From contig CAZVZK010000095.1 of NCBI GenBank assembly GCA_964630925.1, positions 1-38,478 on the forward strand: 38,478 bases of DNA, read 5' to 3'. Position 1 is the stretch's first letter. Each line of letters starts with the position of its first letter. The stretch is from RGDT01 sp964630925. Lineage in GTDB: Bacteria > Planctomycetota > Planctomycetia > Gemmatales > Gemmataceae. Positions 1 through 9,038 of the stretch are shown here, piece after piece. Both the position numbers and the translations under genes were made by a program. Under the pieces are notes generated by a model that had not been told where the DNA came from, ran no database searches, and saw only the letters and a program-made list of their open reading frames with translations.

Positions 1-2048
1 GGGCGCTGGCGATCCGCAAGGAGGCGCTGGGGGTCAAGCACCCCGACTACGCCCTCAGCCTCAACAACCTCGCCTTCCTGTACCATGCGATGGGGCGCCA
101 CGAGGCCGCCCTGCCCCTGTACGAGGAGGCCCTCGCCATCACCAGGGCGGCCCTCGGCGAGCGGCACCCCATCCACGCCCTCTGCCTGAACAACCTCGCC
201 AACCTGCACCAGGCGATGGGGGACCTCAAGAAGGCCCTCCCCCTGTACGAGCGGACGCTGGCCATCCGCAAGGAGACGGTGGGCGAGAAGCACCCCGACT
301 ACGCCCTCAGCCTGCACAACCTCGCCGGACTGTACCACGAGATGGGCCGCCCCGGGGCGGCGCTGCTGTTGCAGGAACAGGCGATCTCCCTGACGCGGCG
401 GCAGCTCGCCCTCGACGCCGCCGTGCAGTCCGAACGCCAGCAGCTCGCCGCCGCCGCCGCCCTCCGCTACCGGCTGAACGTGCGGCTGCAGATGCCCGAC
501 GAGGCGGCCCACTTCAGCCACAACCACGTCCTGTCCTGGAAAGGGTCGGCCTTCGCCGCCCAGCAGGCACGCCGCCGCTTCCTGCTCACCACGGCCGACC
601 CCGCCACCCGCACCCTGGCCCTCCGGCTGCGCGACCGCACCCGGTCCCTCGCCCTGCTCGCCTCGCGCGTCGACGCCTCGCGGGAGCGGGTCGAGGGCCT
701 GGCGCGGGAGAAGGAGGCGCTGGAGGTGCGTCTGGCCCAGCTCGGCGCCGCCTTCCGCCTCGCCGTCAAGCCCCCGTCCAGCGAGGCGTTCCGCGCCGCC
801 CTGCCGCCCGGCACCGTCCTGCTGGACTTCCTCGTCCACGAAGGGCCGGCCCCGGACAGGCCACTCAAGGGGCAGGAGGCGCAGCGCCGCCTCGTCGTCT
901 GGGTGGTCCGGGCCGACGCCCCCACCCGGCGCCTCGATCTGGGGCCCATGCGGCCCATCGAGGAGGACATCGAAGCCTGGCGAGGGGCCATCGAGGAGGG
1001 GAGGGATGGCGGGGCTGCCCCCACCCGCCTGCGTGCGAAGGTCTGGGCGCCGCTGGTGGAACACCTGGCCGACGCCAGGGCCGTCCTTCTCTCGCCCGAC
1101 GAGGCGCTGGGCCGGCTGCCCTTCGCCGCCCTGCATGGGTCGAAGCCGGGCACGTATCTGCTGGAGGAGGCGCCGCTCGCCGTCCTGCCCGTGCCCCGGG
1201 CCCTCGCCCAGCTCCTTGAACGGCCGACTGGCGAGCCCTCGCTCCTGACGCTGGGCGGCGTGGACTACGGGCCTGGCCACGGCTGGCCGCCCCTGCCCGC
1301 CACCGGCCCCGAGGCCGATGCCATCGCCGCCCGCTTCCGTGCCGTGTTCAAGGGCGCCACGTCCACCCTCGCGGGCGAGAAGGCCGCCAAGGCGGCCCTG
1401 GCGGAGGCCTTGCCGAAGCACCGCTTCGCGCACCTCGCCACGCACGGCTTCTTCGCGCCGCCCTCCATGAAGTCCTCCCTCGACGCCGGCCGCAAGGGGC
1501 CGCGTGGCATGTTCGGTCGCGAGGGGGTCACTGGCTGGGACCCGGCGCTGCTCTCCGGCCTGGTGTTGGCCGGGGCCAACCGGCCCACTGCCGCTGACGA
1601 CGGCCTGCTCAAGGCCAGCGAGGTGGCCGAGATGGACCTGTCGAACGTCGAGCTGGCGGTGCTGAGCGCCTGCCGGACGGGGCTGGGCAAGGAGGCCGCC
1701 GCCGAGGGCATCCTCGGCCTGCAGCGTGCCTTTGCACTCTCCGGGTGCAAGACGGTTGTCTCGTCCCTGTGGAGCGTGGACGACGCGGCGACGGCGGTCC
1801 TGATGGAGCGCTTCTACCTCCACCTCTGGAAGGGGAAGAAGGGCAAGGCCGAGGCGCTGCGTGCGGCCCAGCTCGACATCCTGTACCATCCCGAGTGGGT
1901 GGAGGACCGCGTCAAGAAGCTGTCGGCGTCGGGGGTGAGGCTGCGCGGCGTCGGGAAGGCGTCCGAGGTGATCGTCTCGGGCAAGAAGTCGCGACGCTCG
2001 CCGGCGGCGTGGTGGGCCCCCTGGCAGATGTCAGGGGACTGGCGCTGA
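1..2048 (+). CDS. TPR-CHAT domain protein (caspase-like), 5' end cut by window
   Basis: The reading frame is open from base 3 with no start in the window, so the N-terminus lies upstream. Three 42-residue kinesin-light-chain-type TPRs fill about bases 3-380, each with the ALAIRKE...HPDYA..LNNLA pattern. A helical linker follows, then a CHAT domain from about base 795 to the end. CHAT is a clan CD, caspase-like peptidase domain. The catalytic His is in LATHGFF (codon 1443-1445) and the Cys is in LSACRTGLG (codon 1671-1673), so the dyad is intact. The protein ends in SGDWR, as does its paralogue at 10718-14023. It converges on the minus-strand operon ending at 2317, with a palindromic repeat between. 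CHAT-TPR proteins are known or suspected to act as regulated proteases in conflict or cell-death systems; the substrate here is unknown. Confidence 0.93.
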   Translation, partial: ALAIRKEALGVKHPDYALSLNNLAFLYHAMGRHEAALPLYEEALAITRAALGERHPIHALCLNNLANLHQAMGDLKKALPLYERTLAIRKETVGEKHPDYALSLHNLAGLYHEMGRPGAALLLQEQAISLTRRQLALDAAVQSERQQLAAAAALRYRLNVRLQMPDEAAHFSHNHVLSWKGSAFAAQQARRRFLLTTADPATRTLALRLRDRTRSLALLASRVDASRERVEGLAREKEALEVRLAQLGAAFRLAVKPPSSEAFRAALPPGTVLLDFLVHEGPAPDRPLKGQEAQRRLVVWVVRADAPTRRLDLGPMRPIEEDIEAWRGAIEEGRDGGAAPTRLRAKVWAPLVEHLADARAVLLSPDEALGRLPFAALHGSKPGTYLLEEAPLAVLPVPRALAQLLERPTGEPSLLTLGGVDYGPGHGWPPLPATGPEADAIAARFRAVFKGATSTLAGEKAAKAALAEALPKHRFAHLATHGFFAPPSMKSSLDAGRKGPRGMFGREGVTGWDPALLSGLVLAGANRPTAADDGLLKASEVAEMDLSNVELAVLSACRTGLGKEAAAEGILGLQRAFALSGCKTVVSSLWSVDDAATAVLMERFYLHLWKGKKGKAEALRAAQLDILYHPEWVEDRVKKLSASGVRLRGVGKASEVIVSGKKSRRSPAAWWAPWQMSGDWR

Positions 2049-2131
2049 ATGACACGTTGGAGATGACGATGTGGATCGGCGACGGCAAGGAGCCGACGTT
2101 CAGCGTCACCTACAAGCGCAAGAAGAAGTGA
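2049..2131 (+). pseudogene. Possible C-terminal fragment of a small secreted-domain protein
   Basis: Directly after the CHAT stop, a different frame (bases 2048-2131) reads NDTLEMTMWIGDGKEPTF followed by SVTYKRKKK and a stop. This alternating polar/beta pattern with a lysine-rich end resembles the C-terminus of TIGR03067-type planctomycete domains. No start codon or upstream domain for it is visible, because the upstream bases of that frame code for CHAT in another frame. It may be the leftover of a gene lost next to the CHAT gene, or chance. The resemblance is from memory only. Confidence 0.3.
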
Positions 2132-2155
2132 CCGGCGTCCTCCGGCCTTTCTCCT

Positions 2156-2298
2156 CGTCGCACGGCGGGAGCCGTGCGACGGGCTGACGCGAGGCTCCGA
2201 CCCGCACAACCTCACCGCTGACGGGGCTTGTCTGCGGAGCGGCAAGCGGCGCGGCGGAGCCTCGCGTCTTGGCGTGCCGTGGCTCCCGCCACGGCACG
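2156..2298. repeat. REP/BIME-like nested palindrome
   Basis: Two perfect 11-bp hairpins bound this element. The left has stems 2156-2166 and 2171-2181 with loop GGGA. The right has stems 2273-2283 and 2288-2298 with loop TCCC. The two loops are complementary, so the hairpins are the same motif (GGC-GGGA-GCC core) in opposite orientation. Inside them a perfect 14-bp inverted repeat pairs 2186-2199 with 2255-2268. This is the layout of a bacterial interspersed mosaic element built from two REP units. It lies between two convergent genes and could also stop transcription from both sides, although there is no T-tract. Confidence 0.8.
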
Positions 2299-2316
2299 GG
2301 GAGGGTCGGCCGCCCC

Positions 2317-3609
2317 TCACACCTTGTCGCGCTCCAGCTTCCGCAACGCGCTGAGGACGGCCCAGCTGATGTAGTGGCCGTGCGCCAGCGCGTTGCGGAG
2401 CGTCCGCAGGCCGTTGGTGAAGTTCTTCCGGGCCGGGTCGAAGGGCAGCGAGTTGAGGAACTCGCCGAACACCGTGAACGACCACGGGTCCGTCGGCTTC
2501 GCCGGGCAGTCCGTCGGGTAGTACTCCGCCCCGCTGCCCGCCTGCCGCTCCACGAAGCGGCGGAAGCGGTCCACCGCGTCCGGCGGGGGCGGCAGGCTGC
2601 CGCGGTTGGCGAACCCGGCGGCCCGCTCGCGTGCCTCCAGGTCGAAGCACCGCCCCAGCACCTCACGGGCCAGGGGGGCGCAGATCAGGCAGCCGCGCAG
2701 GTAGAACGCCGCGTCCGGCGCCACGTTCAGACGCAGCATCGCCCGCGCCAGCCACGGCGACGGGCGGGCCTCGATCTCGCCGGGCGGCTTCCAGAACGCG
2801 CCCGGCCCGGTCAGCTCGGGGCCGATCTTCGGGGCCTGGCGCTGGAACATCTGCCGCATCGTCTCCGCCGCCTTCTCCTGCACCGCCTCGGGCAGCTCGC
2901 GGTACGCCTCCTCCGCGAGGTGGTTCAGCAGGTTCTCCAGCGCGTCGTCGGCCCCGACGCCCAGGCGCCCGAAGCCGGCCTCGTCCCACGCCATCGCCCG
3001 GCCCAGGTCGCCCGCGGCGTCCCACGCCAGCCGCGCGTGGGCGTACGAGCGCCACAGCCGCGCGTCCGACGCCAGCACGGGGTCCGACGGCCCGCCGACG
3101 GTGAAGTCGAAGCCGTCCTGCACCAGCGGGCACGTCGGGGTGTCGAGGAAGATCACCGTCGCCCGCGCGTTGGGGTCGGTCTTGCGTGTCAGGGCGATCA
3201 GCTCGCCCGTCTGCTTGACGAGGCCGGGCGGCGGCGGCGTCTCGGGCGGCAGGACGACGGCGGCCGTCGTCCACGCCTGCAAGGCGGCGGTGAGCTGGCG
3301 CATCTGCTGCTCGCCGCCGCCGGCCGCGGGGGTCTCGGTGGCGGCCTGGAGGATGCCCAGGGCCGTCGCTCCGCGTTCGGGGAAGGGGATGATGGGGGCG
3401 TGCACCTCGCGGCCGCCGTCGTCGTGGCCGCGCACGGCCCGGCGCAGGGCGCGGGCCATGAATTCGCCGAGCGAGGCGGAGCCGAGGCGCACCACGCGGA
3501 CGCCGCCCTGGCCGGCCCAGGGGAGGGCGGACAGCCAGTCGTCGAGGTCGGCCGACGCGCGGAAGCGCCAGTTGGCGGTGTGCCCCGCCAGGGTGACGGG
3601 GACGTTCAT
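2317..3609 (-). CDS. Putative HEPN-type effector partner of the STAND ATPase (hypothetical protein)
   Basis: This 430-residue protein has no family I can name over most of its length. The start ATG at 3609 overlaps the stop of the upstream ATPase gene (ATGA, bases 3606-3609), so the two are translationally coupled. The frame stays open upstream to 3807, but that stretch is only the shadow of the ATPase C-terminus. The N-terminal half is an alpha/beta-looking region without a Walker A motif. The C-terminus is helical and contains R405-N-A-L-A-H410 (codons 2380-2397), followed by GHY. RNxxxH is the signature of HEPN ribonucleases, found in many toxins and abortive-infection effectors. The motif and coupling are seen; the nuclease role is inferred. 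Alternatively it is a regulator with an inactive HEPN-like fold. Confidence 0.85.
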   Translation of the reverse strand: MNVPVTLAGHTANWRFRASADLDDWLSALPWAGQGGVRVVRLGSASLGEFMARALRRAVRGHDDGGREVHAPIIPFPERGATALGILQAATETPAAGGGEQQMRQLTAALQAWTTAAVVLPPETPPPPGLVKQTGELIALTRKTDPNARATVIFLDTPTCPLVQDGFDFTVGGPSDPVLASDARLWRSYAHARLAWDAAGDLGRAMAWDEAGFGRLGVGADDALENLLNHLAEEAYRELPEAVQEKAAETMRQMFQRQAPKIGPELTGPGAFWKPPGEIEARPSPWLARAMLRLNVAPDAAFYLRGCLICAPLAREVLGRCFDLEARERAAGFANRGSLPPPPDAVDRFRRFVERQAGSGAEYYPTDCPAKPTDPWSFTVFGEFLNSLPFDPARKNFTNGLRTLRNALAHGHYISWAVLSALRKLERDKV

Positions 3610-6600
3610 GAGCCGGCCCCCCCCAGCGCCGCCACGACCCGCCACAGGGGGTCGTCCGGCCCCACGGCGGTGAGGCGCTCGAGCGGGCGCGGGCCGGGCT
3701 TCACCGGGAGCAGGCCGAGCGCCTGCACCAGCTCCAGGGCGAGCATGTCGTCGCCGGACGGGTTGAACGCCGCGACGCCGGGGCACAGCTCCTGGTACAG
3801 CTCCCACTCGTTGACCAGCTCCGCCGCCATGTCGCGTACCTGATAACTGTTCTCGCGGCTCACCGTCGTCACCATGCGGAGGACGTCGGCCTCGCGCGGC
3901 TCGAGGGCCAGGGCCGGGGCGGCGCCGCGCAGGTCGTCGCCGATGCGCCCGATGTCCTCGTCGAAGAAGAGCAGGGCCTGCCTCATCTCGCCGCCCGTCA
4001 CGGTGCCGCCGGCCTCGCGCCCGTTACTCAAGAGACGATCGAGCCCCTCCAGGAGCAGCGGGATCCCGGCGGTGCGGCGTTCGATCTCGCCCACGGCGCC
4101 GGGGTCGTCGAAGACGTAGCCGCGGACACGCAGGAACCACCAGCGGACGACCTGCGGGGTGAGGCGGCCGATGCCGACGGCCTCGACCAGCTCGCCGGCC
4201 CGCTGCTGCCGCAGCGCCCAGCGCAGGAGCGACGCGCCGCCCAGGAGGAGGGGCGGGGGCAGGCCGGCGGGCCGGCCGGCCAGGACGCGGGCGGCGTCGT
4301 CGCCCGACACGCCGCGCACCATCAGCGTCGGCCGGCCGAGGGCGTCGGCGAGGCGGGGGTCGGAGGCCCCGAGCAGGCCGGCGGCGTGGTCGGGGTCGAT
4401 GCGGTCGGCCACGTTGCCGGGCGACTCGGGCGCCTCCACGGCGTCGGGCCACAGCGAGGCGACGGCGACGGCGCGGACGTCCATCTCCGGGTCGGGGCGG
4501 AAGAGGAGCTGGCGGAGGGAGTCGAGGGCGGCGGACGGGAGGAATCCGCGGCCGGCGTCGAGCGCGGCCGCGGGGCGGGCCTGGCGGAGCTGGCGCATCA
4601 ACAGGCCGGCGATGCCGCGCTGCATCAGGAGGGGCAGGTGGTGCGGGAACTTGAGGGCGTAGCCGGTGCGGTCGCCCTCGGACTTGCGGACGAGGAGGTG
4701 GCGGTCCACGAGGTCGCGCAGCTCGGCGTTGAGGGCGTGATAGGGGTCCTCCTCGGGCCCGAGCCAGTTGCGTTCGGGGCCCTTCTCGTCCAACCTGGCG
4801 AGGATCTGCGGCTCGGGCTCGTAGAGGGCGGCCCCGGGCCCGCGCCCGCCGAACTCGGCGAGGAGGGCGGCGAAGACGGCGCCGCCACGCTCGTTGCCCT
4901 GGAAGTTGCCCAGCACCATCTCATGGATCTCGTCCTGCACACGCGGGCTCTTGAAGACCTCGACCACGTCCTCGGCGGTCACCTTGACGGCGGCGCCGTG
5001 GCGGGCGCTGGACGGATAATTCTGGTCGAGGCGTTCGAGGAGGCACTGCCCGAAGCGGAGCAGGACGATGGGCTGGCAGCCGCAGCGGTGGGCGATGGCG
5101 AGGGCCTGCTCGCCGGCGTCGATGCCGAGGCGGGCCAGGGGGCCGGCGATGAGGGCGGCGGCCTCGGCGGGCGGCAGGGGGCCGAGGCGCAGGGTGTCGC
5201 TGCCGGCGCCCTGCCAGGTGCCGTCGTTGATGTTGGTGGCCCTGTAGCCGGAGTACAGGACGCGGACGCGCGGCAGGCCCTGGCCGTCGGTGCGTGACAG
5301 CACCTGGCCGCGGATGCGGAAGCTGAGGCAGCGTTCGCGGCTGCGGGCGTACTCGCGCATCTGCTCCTCGACGAACATGTCGGCCTCGTCGAGGATGAGG
5401 AGGAGGCTCTCCTGGGGGCGCTCCAGCGGGAAGCGGTCGAGCACCTCGAGGAGGCGGTCGGCGGGCTTGAGGGTGTCGTCCAGGCCCTGGGGTTCGAAGC
5501 CGATGTCACGCAGCTTGGCGATGATGAGGTTGGCGATGCGCGCCTCGCTGTCCTCGCCGACGGCGGGGACGTAGACGACCTTGAGGGTGAGGCCGGAGGC
5601 GAGCGGCTTGCCGTCGTAGGTGCGGCGGATGAAGTTGAGCAGCGCGCTCTTGCCTAGCTTGCGCCCGGAGAAGACGCGCGAGAACCTGTTCTCGGTGGCG
5701 AGCCACCTGGCCTCCTCGGTGCGGCCGACGAACATCTCGAGGGCGGCGTGCTGGCCGTCGGGGATGCCGAAGGGGTCTTGCGACTTCCAGGCGAGCTGCT
5801 CGAAGACCAGCTCGAGGAAGGCGAGGAGGGCGGGGGGGCGCGACTCGCCCTCCGGCTCCAGGAGGCGGCACAGGTCGTACTCGTCGAAGAGGACGGCGTT
5901 CTGGTCGCGCATCCAGCCGGCGTGCTCGCGGCGGAACTTGGCCGTCGCCTGCGGCACGAGGACGACGGTGATCACGTCGTTCGCCCCCGTGGCCGACTCC
6001 CTGGCCTCCTTGATGCACTTGCGCAGCTGGTCCCCGATGGAGGCGTCGTTCAGCGTGGCTGCCGGCGTGACGAGGAGGATGTGGTCGTAGCCATCGAGCT
6101 GCGGCAGGTAGCAGGGGTTGGCCTTCATCTCGTTGATGTGCTTGCGCAGCCCGGGCACGGCGATGGAGACCTGGTGGGGGCGGTTCTCGGAGCCGACCTC
6201 GTAGTAGGGGCCGAAGACGTACCTGGCGAGGACGGTGCGCATGGGGCGGTCGGCCTTGGTGGCCTCGCCGGTGAGGGGCTGCCACGCCCTGGCCACGTCG
6301 TGGTCGAGGATGGCGATGCGGCGGGCGGCCTTGTCGGGCTTGCCGTAGGCGGCCTCGGAGCGCCAGCGCCACTTGGTGAAGCGGTAGTCGTCGGGCCTCT
6401 CCTTCCACTGTCCGGACAGCAGGGGCAGGATGGAGCCGTAGTCGCGCTCCTTGATGGCCTTGCGGACGAGGGCCTGCTTGTCGACGTCCTGCTCCTGCTG
6501 GGCGCGGCGCCACAGGGCGCCAAGCTGGTAGTCGCGGCGGGCGGCGGAGTGGGCGGTCAGACGCTTGATCCACTCGGCGGCCAGGGTGACGCCCTCGCCG

Positions 6601-9038
6601 CCGTCGTGGATGGAGGTGACGAGGGAGTCGGCGGCCTCGATGGCGTGGCGCAGCGGCGTGACGTCCACGGCGAGCATGTCGAGGGCGCGGGCTGTGTCGT
6701 TGAGGGCGGCGAGCTTGCCGCGGAGCTGGTCGGCGCGGTCGACGCGGCGGGCGTGGGCGAGGCCCTGCTCTCGCTGCTGGGCGAACAGGGTGACGGCGCG
6801 GGCGGTCACGTCGATGTCCGGGTGCAGGCGGAGGCGTTCCATCAATTCCGCCGGGGCGACGGGGCCCTCGCGTACCGGCGCGGGCGACAACAGGAGCGCC
6901 GCCGCGGCGAGCGGATTCTCCACGTCGTCGGCGTGGAAGAGGGCGGCGTGGCCTTCGGCGAGGGGCTCGCCGGCGGGCAGCAGCGTCAGCAGCTCGGGGT
7001 AGTCGGCCAGGAGGGCCGGGGTGATGTCGAGCGGCTCGGCCTGGTGGTGGGCGTCCTCCGGCGGGGCGTCGGGCTCCTCGGGCGGGTCGATGAGGCGGAG
7101 GAGGGCGCGGCGGCAGAGCTCCTCCAGGGGGTCGTCGAGGGGCCCGTGGGAGTGCAGCGCCTTGGCGGGCTGGAGGGGGAGTTTGACGCCGACGACGGGG
7201 CGGCGTCCGCTGGCGCGGTGGAGCTGGTCGAGGGCGTCGTTGACGCGGCGTGCGGCGTCGAAGATCTCGCGGGCGGTGCGGTCGAAGGCGCCGCGGTCCT
7301 GGAACTTGACGCCGCCGTCCTCGGCGATGACGCGGCCTCGTCCGGCGAGGCGGTCGAGGTTGGCCTGACGCTTGCGGACGTCCCAGTCGGCCTCGGGCGA
7401 CTTGAGGCCGGGGAACATGCGCTCCAGCTCGGGCCACAGCTCGGACATGAATTCGTCCCAGGCGTCGCGGCAGTGGGTGCGCTGGATCTTGCCTCCGGCG
7501 CCGAGGCGTCCGCGTTTGGCGATCTCGTGGAGGGTCTCGCGGGCCCTGTCGAAGCGTTTGCGGAGGACCTCGGGCGTCTCCAGGGCGCGCTGGCGGAACT
7601 CCTCGCGCAGGTAGGCGACGGCGTCGGGGAGCATCATGGCGGCTTCGAGGAGGCCGCGCAGGGTCTGCTCGAGGGCGCGGTCGTGGAAGGCGGCGGCGTC
7701 GAGGAGGGCGGCGGCCTCCTCATGGTCGATGGGGGGGCGGCCGCAGGTGGGGCGTGCGGCCTCCAACAGGAGGGCGAGCTTCCAGCGCGGGCCGGGCTCG
7801 GCGCCGGCGAGGGCGGCGTCGCGCAGGCGGTCGGCGCGGGCGTCATCGAGGCCGGCGGCGGAGTCGAGGGGGTGCGCCCAGACGGCGGCGAGGGCACGCA
7901 CGTCGCGCGGGTCCAGCTCCGGGGTGGCGCCGGCGTGGCTGAAGAGGTAGAGGCGGAGGAGGTCGGCGTCACGCAGCGCCTGCTCCTGGGCGCGTGCGAG
8001 CGCCCCCGCGAAGGCGGGGCGGTCGGACCACGGGGCGGGCCGGCAGTCGCCGCCGGGGGCGATCCAGAAGTGTTCGCGGAAGGCGGCGAAGTCGAACAGG
8101 TGGGGGTCGTCGGGGGGCGGGTCGTCGGGGTAGGTCGGCTCCTCATCCCGGGGCGCCGGGGCTGGCCTGGGGGCCGGCTTCGGTGTGGGCGGGGTCGGGG
8201 CGGCCTTCGGGAGGACCGGCCTGGGCGGCGGGGCGGGCTTGGTGACGGGCGCCGGGGGCGGTGTCGGTGCCGGCGGTGCCGGCGGTGGCGCGGCGGCGGG
8301 GCGTGGCGGCTGCGGCGGGGCCACGGGGGGCCTGGGCATGACGATGATGGGCTTGACGCCCTTCGTCGGGAGCGGGGCGGGGGCCGAGGCGGGGCCGTTG
8401 GTGTGGGGCGTGGCGGTGACGGGGGGGGCGGGGAGCTGTTCGGTGGCTGCCTGCCAGTTGTTAGGCTGGAGGTCATCGAGGAAATCGGCCAGCGCGAGGA
8501 GGCCTATACCTACGCGGGCGAGGATTGCATCCTGGTCCGGGCCGGGCTGTGCCCACCACCACGTCAGCCAGGGGGAGGTGCCGGCGTCAGGGATTTCAGG
8601 GGGCGGGGCTGAATCGGCGGCGGCGCGGACGGCGGCGGCTGTTACAAGCCGCGCCTTATCCAGCTTCTCTTGAGCCGCGGGGCGGTGATGGGTGACGCGG
8701 CCCCTTTCGATCTCGTCGGCGAGGGCCAGGAGGCGTGAGCGTGACCCGGCGCGGAGGCCTTCGACGCGGCCGGCCAGGTCGGCGGCGGCGGCGCGCAGCG
8801 TCTGGCGGTCCGTCCAGGCGGGCAGGGCGAGGCCGTTCTCGTCGGCCATTCGTTTCACGGCGGTGCGGATGGCGGCGCCGTGGCCGGAGGCGTCGTCGAG
8901 GCGGGCGCGGGCGAGGCCGGCGTCTATGGGCAGGGCCGCGAGGAGCTGTTCGAGGAGCGGCGTCAGGTCATCGATTGCGCCGTCGATGTGCTGGAGGTGG
9001 CGTTCGAGGTCATCGAGCCAATCGGAGGTGGAAGACAT
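3606..9038 (-). CDS. Giant STAND-like P-loop ATPase (1810 aa)
   Basis: The protein begins with about 200 helical residues, then has a proline/alanine-rich linker at roughly 206-315, and a long helical region to about 900. A conserved-looking alpha/beta block (HILLVTPAATLND...VITVVLVPQ...LFDEYDLCRLL) follows at about 980-1060. The ATPase domain comes next: an entry motif MFVGRTEE, Walker A SGRKLGKS with K1130 and S1131, and Walker B LLLILDEAD with D1217-E1218. About 550 mostly helical residues follow the ATPase core. The first Gly of the P-loop is Ser, but the key Lys and Ser are present. This fits STAND-type sensor ATPases, in which a partner or terminal domain senses and another effects. The only gene downstream is the coupled HEPN-like gene. 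The exact family is not recognised, and there is no TM segment or signal peptide. Confidence 0.92.
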   Translation of the reverse strand: MSSTSDWLDDLERHLQHIDGAIDDLTPLLEQLLAALPIDAGLARARLDDASGHGAAIRTAVKRMADENGLALPAWTDRQTLRAAAADLAGRVEGLRAGSRSRLLALADEIERGRVTHHRPAAQEKLDKARLVTAAAVRAAADSAPPPEIPDAGTSPWLTWWWAQPGPDQDAILARVGIGLLALADFLDDLQPNNWQAATEQLPAPPVTATPHTNGPASAPAPLPTKGVKPIIVMPRPPVAPPQPPRPAAAPPPAPPAPTPPPAPVTKPAPPPRPVLPKAAPTPPTPKPAPRPAPAPRDEEPTYPDDPPPDDPHLFDFAAFREHFWIAPGGDCRPAPWSDRPAFAGALARAQEQALRDADLLRLYLFSHAGATPELDPRDVRALAAVWAHPLDSAAGLDDARADRLRDAALAGAEPGPRWKLALLLEAARPTCGRPPIDHEEAAALLDAAAFHDRALEQTLRGLLEAAMMLPDAVAYLREEFRQRALETPEVLRKRFDRARETLHEIAKRGRLGAGGKIQRTHCRDAWDEFMSELWPELERMFPGLKSPEADWDVRKRQANLDRLAGRGRVIAEDGGVKFQDRGAFDRTAREIFDAARRVNDALDQLHRASGRRPVVGVKLPLQPAKALHSHGPLDDPLEELCRRALLRLIDPPEEPDAPPEDAHHQAEPLDITPALLADYPELLTLLPAGEPLAEGHAALFHADDVENPLAAAALLLSPAPVREGPVAPAELMERLRLHPDIDVTARAVTLFAQQREQGLAHARRVDRADQLRGKLAALNDTARALDMLAVDVTPLRHAIEAADSLVTSIHDGGEGVTLAAEWIKRLTAHSAARRDYQLGALWRRAQQEQDVDKQALVRKAIKERDYGSILPLLSGQWKERPDDYRFTKWRWRSEAAYGKPDKAARRIAILDHDVARAWQPLTGEATKADRPMRTVLARYVFGPYYEVGSENRPHQVSIAVPGLRKHINEMKANPCYLPQLDGYDHILLVTPAATLNDASIGDQLRKCIKEARESATGANDVITVVLVPQATAKFRREHAGWMRDQNAVLFDEYDLCRLLEPEGESRPPALLAFLELVFEQLAWKSQDPFGIPDGQHAALEMFVGRTEEARWLATENRFSRVFSGRKLGKSALLNFIRRTYDGKPLASGLTLKVVYVPAVGEDSEARIANLIIAKLRDIGFEPQGLDDTLKPADRLLEVLDRFPLERPQESLLLILDEADMFVEEQMREYARSRERCLSFRIRGQVLSRTDGQGLPRVRVLYSGYRATNINDGTWQGAGSDTLRLGPLPPAEAAALIAGPLARLGIDAGEQALAIAHRCGCQPIVLLRFGQCLLERLDQNYPSSARHGAAVKVTAEDVVEVFKSPRVQDEIHEMVLGNFQGNERGGAVFAALLAEFGGRGPGAALYEPEPQILARLDEKGPERNWLGPEEDPYHALNAELRDLVDRHLLVRKSEGDRTGYALKFPHHLPLLMQRGIAGLLMRQLRQARPAAALDAGRGFLPSAALDSLRQLLFRPDPEMDVRAVAVASLWPDAVEAPESPGNVADRIDPDHAAGLLGASDPRLADALGRPTLMVRGVSGDDAARVLAGRPAGLPPPLLLGGASLLRWALRQQRAGELVEAVGIGRLTPQVVRWWFLRVRGYVFDDPGAVGEIERRTAGIPLLLEGLDRLLSNGREAGGTVTGGEMRQALLFFDEDIGRIGDDLRGAAPALALEPREADVLRMVTTVSRENSYQVRDMAAELVNEWELYQELCPGVAAFNPSGDDMLALELVQALGLLPVKPGPRPLERLTAVGPDDPLWRVVAALGGAGS

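Noticed and set aside
3610..3807. Upstream extension of the HEPN-like protein by 66 codons
   Set aside because: That stretch is the overlapping C-terminus of the ATPase gene in another frame, Arg/Pro-rich, while the ATGA overlap at 3606-3609 gives a clean start.
5900..6000. PD-(D/E)XK nuclease site in the STAND protein
   Set aside because: The expected acidic residue and E-x-K pair are not present (QATAK instead), so only an unassigned alpha/beta domain is claimed.
5748..8612. Open frame of 954 codons on the plus strand
   Set aside because: It is antisense to the STAND ATPase and is Gly/Ala/Val/Glu-rich without any motif; a GC shadow.
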